A stretch of 64,000 nucleotides of DNA from Lentibacillus siamensis (lineage in GTDB: Bacteria; Bacillota; Bacilli; Bacillales; Amphibacillaceae): the NCBI RefSeq assembly GCF_039522605.1, contig NZ_BAAADS010000012.1:310001-374000 (forward strand). Reading direction: 5' to 3'. Shown piece after piece: positions 15,609 to 22,531 of the stretch; the stretch's first letter is position 1, and each line of letters opens with the position of its first letter. The position numbers and the translations under genes are program-made. The notes under the pieces were generated by a model. The model was not told where the DNA came from, did no database searches, and saw only the letters and a program-made list of their open reading frames with translations.

Positions 15609-17250
15609 ATTGTTGCTCCTTTAATTCATTGTTGGCATCATTAATCACGGAAGAGAGATTGTCCAGTTTAATTTTTGTTTCCCCGGTGGATGATGATTCC
15701 GAAAATATCGATTGGATTTCTGTTTCAATGTCAGAAATATTTAATTCTGCCAGTATACTATCAAGGTTTCCAATAATCTTTTCAAATAAATTAATTTTTT
15801 CGTAGAGTAGAGACATAATATGTTCCTCAACAGTGTCCCGAATAGCGAAATTATAAATTCGCACATCGTTCTCCTGGCCATATCGGTGAATTCGACCAAT
15901 CCGTTGCTCCAATCGCATCGGGTTCCACGGTAAATCGTAGTTTATAAGGTTGTTGCAAAATTGGAGATTGATACCTTCACCACCGGCTTCGGTTGCGATC
16001 AATACTTGTGCATGATTTTCAAACAGGTGCTTCATCCAATCCTTTTTACTCTTCTTAAATCCGCCTCTGAAGGGAACAGAAGAAACGCCATGCTGTTTTA
16101 AATACCATTGTAAGTAAATTTGGGTTGCTCGGTATTCAGTGAAAATTATGATTTTCTCATCGTTCATCTGTTTTACAATTTCAAGAACCTTTTCCGCTTT
16201 TGAATGCTGCTGCAGTTGTGCGATTTTATCGGTTACCGGCTGAATTACGTGTTCATTCCCATCATTCCGAGCCATTTTGTCAAGCGATAAATAGCATGCC
16301 TCGCGGGATGAGCACAATTCACGCAGCAGTGTGATTCTTGAAAAAGCGGGGAATCCTTCAGTCATTGATTCCAAGTGATTATACGTCTCTCTTTCCTCTT
16401 CTTTAAAATCAACCCATATTGTTTCAATATTACGTTTAATGTTATCAAAGTCCGTATTTTCACGGGTGTTTCGAATCATTACCTTTTGGATTAACTGTTT
16501 CAAGTATGCATCCTGCTTCAATTTGTTGCGGTTTGTTCCGTATTGTTCCAAAAAAGATTCGTAATCACCGAGATGTCCGGGTTTTAAAATGGACACAAGG
16601 TTAAATATTTCCACAAGCCGATTTTGGACAGGTGTTGCAGTCAACAGCAGACAATAGGTTTTTTTTAACGATCGGACAAATGCGAAATTTTTTGTCTGAT
16701 GATTTTTTAATTTATGCGCTTCATCGATCAGGATGAAGTCATAATCTATATCCAGTATATTTTCACGGTGTGGTGAACGTTTCGCTGTATCTATGGACGA
16801 GATTATAACGGAATGATCACTCCATTGATAATTTTTACGGTGAACGATGGCTGGAATATAAAATTTTTCATTTAATTCTTTTGCCCACTGATTTACTAAT
16901 GAAGCAGGGACCAGAATCAATGCTTTTTTCACCAGGCCACGAAGCATGTATTCCTTTAAAATTAATCCCGCTTCAATCGTTTTTCCCAGGCCCACTTCAT
17001 CAGCGAGAATTGCCCGCCCATTCATCTCCTCGATGACTTGCGTTGCACAATTTATTTGATGGTCCAGAAAGTTGACTTGCGGCAGAAATTCGAGCGTACG
17101 CAGCCCGGTGAATGATGGTGCCATAGAAGTCAGTTCCGCGTCATAGGCCATCTGAAAAAGGTTCCAGGATGAGAGGCTTTCACCGCGATCCGCCGCATCC
17201 TGAAAGTTATTGATGAAATTGGAATCTTTTTCAATTCTGATAGCTTTCAT
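15598..17250 (-). CDS. yqhH: SNF2-family helicase-like ATPase YqhH
   Basis: A 550-residue SNF2/Rad54-type superfamily 2 ATPase. Motif I is ADEVGLGKTIEAG (about 82-94), motif II LIDEAHKL (DEAH, about 173-180), motif III LLTATPVQN, motif V ATEAGGEGINLQ and motif VI QRIGRIHRYGQ. It should move along double-stranded DNA without strand separation; family members affect transcription recycling or repair, and the exact role of YqhH is not established. ATG 17250 has GGAAG; the longer frame to 17268 lacks a site. A short C-terminal region after residue about 490 is acidic and helical. Confidence 0.9.
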   Translation of the reverse strand: MKAIRIEKDSNFINNFQDAADRGESLSSWNLFQMAYDAELTSMAPSFTGLRTLEFLPQVNFLDHQINCATQVIEEMNGRAILADEVGLGKTIEAGLILKEYMLRGLVKKALILVPASLVNQWAKELNEKFYIPAIVHRKNYQWSDHSVIISSIDTAKRSPHRENILDIDYDFILIDEAHKLKNHQTKNFAFVRSLKKTYCLLLTATPVQNRLVEIFNLVSILKPGHLGDYESFLEQYGTNRNKLKQDAYLKQLIQKVMIRNTRENTDFDNIKRNIETIWVDFKEEERETYNHLESMTEGFPAFSRITLLRELCSSREACYLSLDKMARNDGNEHVIQPVTDKIAQLQQHSKAEKVLEIVKQMNDEKIIIFTEYRATQIYLQWYLKQHGVSSVPFRGGFKKSKKDWMKHLFENHAQVLIATEAGGEGINLQFCNNLINYDLPWNPMRLEQRIGRIHRYGQENDVRIYNFAIRDTVEEHIMSLLYEKINLFEKIIGNLDSILAELNISDIETEIQSIFSESSSTGETKIKLDNLSSVINDANNELKEQQYGN

Positions 17251-17307
17251 AATCCACTTCCTTTTCACAAATGAAATGATAATATGTCTACTTCTGTGTC
17301 ATGTCTT

Positions 17308-17317
17308 ATGATATAAT
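17308..17317 (+). promoter_or_regulatory. Extended -10 promoter of the gcv operon
   Basis: TATGATATAAT contains TG-A-TATAAT (TATAAT at 17312-17317), an extended -10 element, with no good -35 at 17-base spacing. It lies about 80 bases before the riboswitch. Confidence 0.55.
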
Positions 17318-17399
17318 GTATGCAATATAAAATAGAATTTCCATTTGTATGATACATATTATAACCAAATAAGCAATTTTCATTATGCGAATGAATACA

Positions 17400-17618
17400 A
17401 GGGGAGAGTTTACTGTTCAGTAACGCCGAAGGAGCAAACTTATGTGAATCTCTCAGGCAAAAAGACTCTTGTAGGACGCAGCTCTGGAGAGAGTTTACGA
17501 CTTGTAAACCACCAACGAAGCAAGCACTTGTAATCTTGAAACCGATTTAACTGTGCGCAACTTTCTGGTCAAAGGACAGAGATTTCCTGATTCTGTATCA
17601 GTGAAATCTCTATTTTAA
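17400..17618 (+). promoter_or_regulatory. Tandem glycine riboswitch with expression-platform hairpin
   Basis: Two consecutive glycine aptamers. The first, about 17401-17491, has GGGGAGAG, ACGCCGAAGGAGCAAACT, GAATCTCTCAGGCAAAAAGAC and CTCTGGAGAG. The second, about 17492-17580, has GAGTTTACGA, CCACCAACGAAGCAAGC, CTTTCTGGTCAAAGGACAGAG. This is the arrangement of the B. subtilis gcvT riboswitch. A hairpin AGAGATTTC/GAAATCTCT (17578-17611), followed by only a short T-run, could terminate in the absence of glycine. Glycine binding should switch the downstream cleavage operon on. Confidence 0.92.
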
Positions 17619-17639
17619 TGCAAAAAAGGAGTGGATGAT

Positions 17640-18746
17640 ATGAGTGATTTAAAACGAACACCCTTATTCCCGGAATATGAAAAGCTGGGAGGCAAGACAG
17701 TCGATTTTGGCGGTTGGGATTTGCCCGTTCAATTCAAAGGCATTAAACATGAACATGAAGTCACCAGAACAAAAGCAGGGTTATTTGACGTGTCACACAT
17801 GGGAGAAGTGTTTGTGAAAGGACCAAAAAGTTTGCCATTCCTGCAAAAGGTTATGACAAACGATATCTCCAAATTAACACCGAAACGTGCACAGTATAAT
17901 TTTATGTGTTACGAGGATGGTGGTACAGTAGACGATCTGATCGTTTACATGTTGGATGAAGATTTCTATTTGCTTGTCTTGAATGCAGCAAATACACAGA
18001 AAGATTTTGAGTGGCTGAATGAGCAGAATAATATTGGTGCCGAAATCCAAAATGTATCGGCTGACTATGTTCAACTGGCATTGCAGGGTCCTGATGCAGA
18101 AGCGATTCTGCAAAAGTTAACCAATACCGATTTAAGTACCATTAAATTTTTTCGTTTTGAAAACCCCGTTTCGTTTTCCGGCGTTGATAAAGGTGCAATT
18201 GTATCACGCACAGGATATACAGGAGAAGATGGGTTTGAAATCTATATTGAGTCAGGTTCGGGAAGGGATTTATGGAATACAATTCTTGAAGCAGGTAACG
18301 ACTTTGGCGTTGAACCAATCGGATTGGGAGCAAGGGATACACTCCGCTTTGAAGCGAAGCTCCCGTTGTATGGACAGGAGTTGTCAAAAGATATCACACC
18401 TGTGGAAGCGGGGATGAAGTTTGCCGTTAAGGTTAATAAAGATTCTGATTTTGTCGGGAAAGAAACATTGGCAGAACAAATTGAATATGGAGCAGATCGA
18501 AAACTAATCGGCATCGAAATGATTGACAAGGGAATCCCACGGACCGGATATCAGGTGTATAAAGATGAAACAGAGGTTGGATTCGTAACTACCGGCACTC
18601 AGTCACCAACATTGCAAAAGAATGTGGGCTTAGCGTTGGTCAGAACGGAATTTACTGAACTTGGTACGGAGTTGGATGTCCAGGTTCGGAAACGTAAATT
18701 AAAAGCGAAAGTTATTAAAACACCATTTTACAAGCGTGATAAATAA
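17640..18746 (+). CDS. gcvT: Glycine cleavage system T protein (aminomethyltransferase)
   Basis: A 368-residue aminomethyltransferase that takes the aminomethyl group from lipoylated GcvH, releases ammonia and gives 5,10-methylene-THF. Family blocks run from the N-terminus: GGWDLPVQF, KAGLFDVSHMGE, FMCYEDGGTVDDLIVYML, SRTGYTGEDGFEIY, GARDTLRFEAKLPLYGQEL and GFVTTGTQSPTL. The ATG at 17640 has AAGGAGTGGATG; GTG 17631 lies within the ribosome site. First gene of the riboswitch-controlled operon gcvT-gcvPA-gcvPB; gcvH is unlinked, as in B. subtilis. Confidence 0.96.
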   Translation: MSDLKRTPLFPEYEKLGGKTVDFGGWDLPVQFKGIKHEHEVTRTKAGLFDVSHMGEVFVKGPKSLPFLQKVMTNDISKLTPKRAQYNFMCYEDGGTVDDLIVYMLDEDFYLLVLNAANTQKDFEWLNEQNNIGAEIQNVSADYVQLALQGPDAEAILQKLTNTDLSTIKFFRFENPVSFSGVDKGAIVSRTGYTGEDGFEIYIESGSGRDLWNTILEAGNDFGVEPIGLGARDTLRFEAKLPLYGQELSKDITPVEAGMKFAVKVNKDSDFVGKETLAEQIEYGADRKLIGIEMIDKGIPRTGYQVYKDETEVGFVTTGTQSPTLQKNVGLALVRTEFTELGTELDVQVRKRKLKAKVIKTPFYKRDK

Positions 18747-18758
18747 GGAGGGGATCAC

Positions 18759-20108
18759 ATGGAATTTCGTTATTTGCCGATGACAGCAGATGATAAGCAG
18801 CAAATGCTGGATACAATAGGTGTCGATAGTACGGAAACGTTATTTTCAGATATCCCGGAAAAAATCCGGTTTAAAAATGAACTTAATCTGAAGAAGCCAG
18901 CAAATGAAGCACAATTGAAAAAAGAACTGTCATCAATGGCGAACAAAAATGCTAATCTAACTGAATATACATCATTTTTAGGAGCTGGGGTGTACGATCA
19001 TTTTATTCCGTCGGTTGTCGATCATGTTATTTCGAGATCTGAGTTTTACACTGCATATACACCATACCAGCCTGAGATATCACAGGGGGAACTGCAGGCA
19101 ATTTTTGAGTTTCAGACGATGATTTGTGAACTGAGCGGGATGGCTGTGGCAAATTCCTCCATGTATGATGGTGGAACAGCACTGGCAGAAGCTGTAACGC
19201 TAAGTGCCGGACAGACAAAACGAAAGAAAATTCTTGTTTCCAAGGCTATACATCCTGAGTCCCGGGCGGTAATTGATACGTATGCGAAAGGACCACATCT
19301 TGAGGTTGTAGAAATTGACCATCGGGATGGGAAAACAGACCTGGAACAGCTGAAAAATGAATTGGACGAAAATACGGCGAGTGTTGTGATGCAATATCCG
19401 AACTTTTTCGGACAGGTTGAACCGTTGGAAAAAATAAATGAAATCATCCGACAGCAGAAAAAGACAATGTTTATTGTGTCCAGTAACCCGCTTGCACTTG
19501 GGTATTTGACACCACCTGGTGATTTTGGTGCGGATATTGTTGTCGGTGATACACAAGTATTTGGTATCCCTGCACAATTTGGCGGACCACACTGCGGTTA
19601 CTTTGCAACGACTGATAAATTAAAGCGGAAAGTTCCTGGCCGGCTGGTGGGGCAAACAACAGACGAAGATGGTGTCCGTGGATTTGTTCTGACATTGCAG
19701 GCACGTGAGCAGCATATCAGGCGTGATAAGGCCACTTCCAATATCTGCTCAAACCAGGCTTTGAACGCATTAGCAAGTTCTGTTGCAATGAGTTCAATCG
19801 GCAAGCATGGCATCCGGAAAATGGCGGAATTAAATATGCAAAAGGCCCGTTATGCCAAGCAGCAATTTGAAAAGAACGATATTCCAGCAATATTTGGCGG
19901 TCCATTTTTTAATGAGTTGGTGGTAAAGCTTGCGGTTGATCCTGAAACTGCAAATGAAGAGCTCCGTACGAAAGGAATCATCGGCGGGTATGATCTTGGC
20001 AGGGATTATCCGGAACTGAAAGGGCATATGTTAGTAGCTGTAACAGAGATTCGGACAAAGGAAGAGATTGACACTTTTGTGAAAGAATTGGGGGATATCC
20101 ATGGCTAA
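18759..20108 (+). CDS. gcvPA: Glycine dehydrogenase (decarboxylating) subunit 1
   Basis: A 449-residue alpha subunit of the split P protein. With GcvPB it decarboxylates glycine on PLP and loads the methylamine onto lipoyl-GcvH. It carries the fold of the family but not the PLP lysine, which is in GcvPB. Diagnostic blocks are FLGAGVYDHFIPSVVDHV, TPYQPEISQGELQAIFEFQ, YDGGTALAEA and VVGDTQVFGIPAQFGGPHCGYFA. It is 12 bases after gcvT with AAGGAGG, and its end overlaps gcvPB by 8 bases. Confidence 0.96.
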   Translation: MEFRYLPMTADDKQQMLDTIGVDSTETLFSDIPEKIRFKNELNLKKPANEAQLKKELSSMANKNANLTEYTSFLGAGVYDHFIPSVVDHVISRSEFYTAYTPYQPEISQGELQAIFEFQTMICELSGMAVANSSMYDGGTALAEAVTLSAGQTKRKKILVSKAIHPESRAVIDTYAKGPHLEVVEIDHRDGKTDLEQLKNELDENTASVVMQYPNFFGQVEPLEKINEIIRQQKKTMFIVSSNPLALGYLTPPGDFGADIVVGDTQVFGIPAQFGGPHCGYFATTDKLKRKVPGRLVGQTTDEDGVRGFVLTLQAREQHIRRDKATSNICSNQALNALASSVAMSSIGKHGIRKMAELNMQKARYAKQQFEKNDIPAIFGGPFFNELVVKLAVDPETANEELRTKGIIGGYDLGRDYPELKGHMLVAVTEIRTKEEIDTFVKELGDIHG

Positions 20109-21573
20109 TACAAACTTTCCATTGATTTTTGAACGAAGCAAAGAAGGAAGAACAAGTTACAGTTTTCCGGAACTGGATGTACCTGAAACGGATTTGGACA
20201 GTGAATTTGAGGATATGTATGTACGACAGGAGGCCCCGGATTTACCGGAAATAAGTGAACTGGAAATTATGCGTCATTACACAGCATTATCAAATCGGAA
20301 TTATGGTGTTGATTCCGGTTTTTACCCACTTGGATCGTGCACGATGAAATACAACCCAAAAATTAATGAAGATGTTGCAAGGCTGCCTGGATTCAGCCAT
20401 ATTCACCCATTGCAGGATGAAAAAAGCGTCCAGGGTGCAATGGAAATGATGTATGATCTGCAGCAGGCATTGGGGGAAATCACTGGAATGCATAAGGTCT
20501 CACTGCAGCCTTCAGCAGGTGCACAGGGTGAGTGGACCGGTTTAATGATGATACGTGCATATCATGAGGCAAATGGTGATTATAACCGCACACAGGTCGT
20601 TGTACCAGATTCAGCGCACGGCACAAATCCTGCATCGGCTAAAGTTGCCGGGTTTGATGCAGTAACGGTTAAAACGAACGAACATGGTCTGGTTGATTTG
20701 GAGGATTTGAAGCGGGTTGTTACTGAGGAAACTGCAGCACTCATGCTGACGAATCCTAACACATTGGGACTGTTTGAAACGGAAATCCTGGAAATGGCTG
20801 AAGTCATCCATGGTGTTGGCGGCAAGTTGTACTATGATGGGGCAAATCTGAATGCCATCATGGGCTACACGCGTCCCGGCGACATGGGTTTTGATGTTGT
20901 GCATTTGAATCTGCACAAGACGTTCACAGGGCCACATGGCGGTGGTGGCCCGGGTTCAGGTCCGGTTGGTGTGTCAGATGAGCTTGCAGCCTTTTTGCCA
21001 AAGCCCTTGCTCGTAAAACAGGACAATGAATATCGGTTTAATTATGATCGTCCCCAGTCAATTGGACGTGTTAAACCATACTATGGCAACTTTGGAATAA
21101 ATCTGCGTGCTTATACGTATATTCGGACGATGGGTGCAGAAGGCCTGAAGAAAGTCAGTGAGTATGCGGTCCTGAATGCAAACTATATGATGCGGAAACT
21201 GGAGAAGGAATATGTTCTGCCGTATCCACAGCATTGTAAACATGAATTTGTTTTATCTGGTAAAAAGCAGAAGAAATTAGGTGTTCGTACATTGGATATC
21301 GCTAAGCGTCTGCTTGACTATGGTTATCATCCGCCTACCATCTATTTCCCATTGAACGTTGAGGAGGCTTTGATGGTTGAACCGACTGAAACCGAAGCAA
21401 AAGAAACACTGGACGGCTTCGTTGATACAATGCTTACCATTTCAGATGAGGCTAAAAATGATCCGGAACTTGTTCAGGAAGCTCCGCATAATACAATCGT
21501 AAAACGGATGGATGAGACAACTGCAGCAAGAAAACCGATATTGCGCTATCAGCGAGAAAATAATAATAGATAG
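20101..21573 (+). CDS. gcvPB: Glycine dehydrogenase (decarboxylating) subunit 2
   Basis: A 490-residue beta subunit of the split P protein, carrying the PLP site. The Schiff-base lysine lies in LNLHKTFTGPHGGGGPGSGP (residue about 274). Other family blocks are YPLGSCTMKYNPKIN, QPSAGAQGEWTGLM and DSAHGTNPASA. The start codon overlaps gcvPA, so equal synthesis of the two subunits is likely. Last gene of the operon; a terminator follows after a repeat-derived segment. Confidence 0.96.
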   Translation: MANTNFPLIFERSKEGRTSYSFPELDVPETDLDSEFEDMYVRQEAPDLPEISELEIMRHYTALSNRNYGVDSGFYPLGSCTMKYNPKINEDVARLPGFSHIHPLQDEKSVQGAMEMMYDLQQALGEITGMHKVSLQPSAGAQGEWTGLMMIRAYHEANGDYNRTQVVVPDSAHGTNPASAKVAGFDAVTVKTNEHGLVDLEDLKRVVTEETAALMLTNPNTLGLFETEILEMAEVIHGVGGKLYYDGANLNAIMGYTRPGDMGFDVVHLNLHKTFTGPHGGGGPGSGPVGVSDELAAFLPKPLLVKQDNEYRFNYDRPQSIGRVKPYYGNFGINLRAYTYIRTMGAEGLKKVSEYAVLNANYMMRKLEKEYVLPYPQHCKHEFVLSGKKQKKLGVRTLDIAKRLLDYGYHPPTIYFPLNVEEALMVEPTETEAKETLDGFVDTMLTISDEAKNDPELVQEAPHNTIVKRMDETTAARKPILRYQRENNNR

Positions 21574-21594
21574 GACAAGCTGATTTTCAGCCGA

Positions 21595-21654
21595 TTAGAA
21601 AACGTGGTTGTCACCAATCTTTTAGGTGATAGCCATCGTTGCACTCATGCAGCA
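21595..21654 (-). repeat. Intergenic structured repeat, copy 2 (inverted)
   Basis: Read on the minus strand this is TGCTGCATGAGTGCAACGAT..., continuing GGCTATCACC, loop, GGTGACAACC and ACGTTTTCTAA. It matches the copy at 35452-35532 at roughly five bases in six. The internal GGCTATCACC/GGTGACAACC hairpin is retained, while the first hairpin of the full element is not recognisable. It sits between the gcvPB stop and its terminator. Confidence 0.75.
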
Positions 21655-21670
21655 CATTTAACTGCTAAAA

Positions 21671-21714
21671 AGTAGCAACTGCCCTTATACTATTGTGGGT
21701 GGTTGCTATTTTAG
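21671..21714 (+). terminator. Terminator of the gcv operon
   Basis: TAGCAACTGCCC and GGGTGGTTGCTA form the stem around TTATACTATTGT, followed by TTTTAG. Confidence 0.7.
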
Positions 21715-21784
21715 CGTATCCGTCGGTATACTACTTTAAAAACGGACGGCAGAAAAAATGGGCGGGAATGTATTTCCCGTCCAT

Positions 21785-22150
21785 TTATTTTATCTTACCG
21801 GACCATTTCTTAAATCCGCCTTTAAGTTGACTTATATCCTCATATCCTTTTTTATGGAGAAGTTGTGCAGCTCTTGCTGATCTTGAACCGCTTTGACAAT
21901 AAAGGTAAACCGGCTTATCTTTTCTCAGTTCGATAAGACGTTGCTTCATCTGTGTAAGTGGTATGTTACGTGCTCCCAGGATGTGTCCTTTTTTAAATTC
22001 CTGAGGTTCTCGTACATCAATTAATTGAGCTTTGCGATATCCTTCACGAAATTGATCTTCAGTCAATGTTTTTAAGAAGTTCCGTTGTCTAAAGTACCTA
22101 AACATCAGAAATCCAAATACAATTACTAAAGCAATTACTAAAAATTCCAT
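21785..22150 (-). CDS. yqhL: Membrane-anchored rhodanese-like protein YqhL
   Basis: A 121-residue protein with an N-terminal membrane helix (residues 3-17, FLVIALVIVFGFLMF) and a single rhodanese domain (about 30-118). Asp45 is in LIDVREPQEF and active-site Cys85 is in the loop CQSGSRS, so it is potentially catalytic in sulfane sulfur transfer. The physiological acceptor is unknown. It is convergent with gcvPB, as in B. subtilis. The ATG at 22150 has a GGGGGAT site. Confidence 0.88.
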   Translation of the reverse strand: MEFLVIALVIVFGFLMFRYFRQRNFLKTLTEDQFREGYRKAQLIDVREPQEFKKGHILGARNIPLTQMKQRLIELRKDKPVYLYCQSGSRSARAAQLLHKKGYEDISQLKGGFKKWSGKIK

Positions 22151-22371
22151 TTATGATCCCCCGTATTTCTCTTATGTGTCTACTCTATTATATGTTGGAA
22201 TGGTTTATTTTTCAAAGTATTTTTCTTTTGGTCCGCGATTTTGTTGTATTTTGGCTATATACGATATTTCATTTGGAATTGCAAACTGCAAAATTGTTAT
22301 AAAGTACAAAAATATATTCAGATAGCTGATTTATACTCGATATTTTGCGTTTTAATCTTAATTTTCTTGTG

Positions 22372-22447
22372 TTGACATTTGCAATTCGTTTCGTTCAATT
22401 TTCTATATATAGTGTTCTTTATAAAATACAAGCACAATATATTGTTT
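22372..22447 (+). promoter_or_regulatory. nrdJ promoter region with two NrdR-type boxes
   Basis: TTGACA at 22372-22377 is a good -35, with a weak -10 (TCAATT at 22395). Two 16-bp boxes follow: TTCTATATATAGTGTT at 22401-22416 and GCACAATATATTGTTT at 22432-22447. Both resemble the NrdR consensus ACACWATATATWGTGT, and their centres are 31 bp apart (three helical turns), the spacing usual for NrdR pairs. This points to ATP/dATP-sensing repression of nrdJ. No cobalamin riboswitch is visible in this 380-base gap. Confidence 0.75.
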
Positions 22448-22466
22448 TTATTAGGTGGAGTGTGAT

Positions 22467-22487
22467 ATGTTTATAGCAAGAAAGTAA
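22467..22487 (+). other. Possible 6-residue leader peptide before nrdJ
   Basis: ATG TTT ATA GCA AGA AAG TAA (MFIARK) is preceded by AGGTGGAG at a 6-base spacing, a better site than most genes here, and lies between the NrdR boxes and nrdJ. It may be translated as a leader or be chance. No attenuator hairpin is evident after it. Confidence 0.25.
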
Positions 22488-22531
22488 TGAGTACGTTTTG
22501 ATACTTGAATCTTGATTAAGGGGCGATGGAT

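Noticed and set aside
17345..17533. 62-codon open frame before gcvT
   Set aside because: It lies on top of the glycine riboswitch, whose conserved elements explain the sequence.
22151..22531. Cobalamin riboswitch before the B12-dependent reductase
   Set aside because: I looked for the conserved B12-box style core and found only an A/T-rich promoter with NrdR-type boxes.
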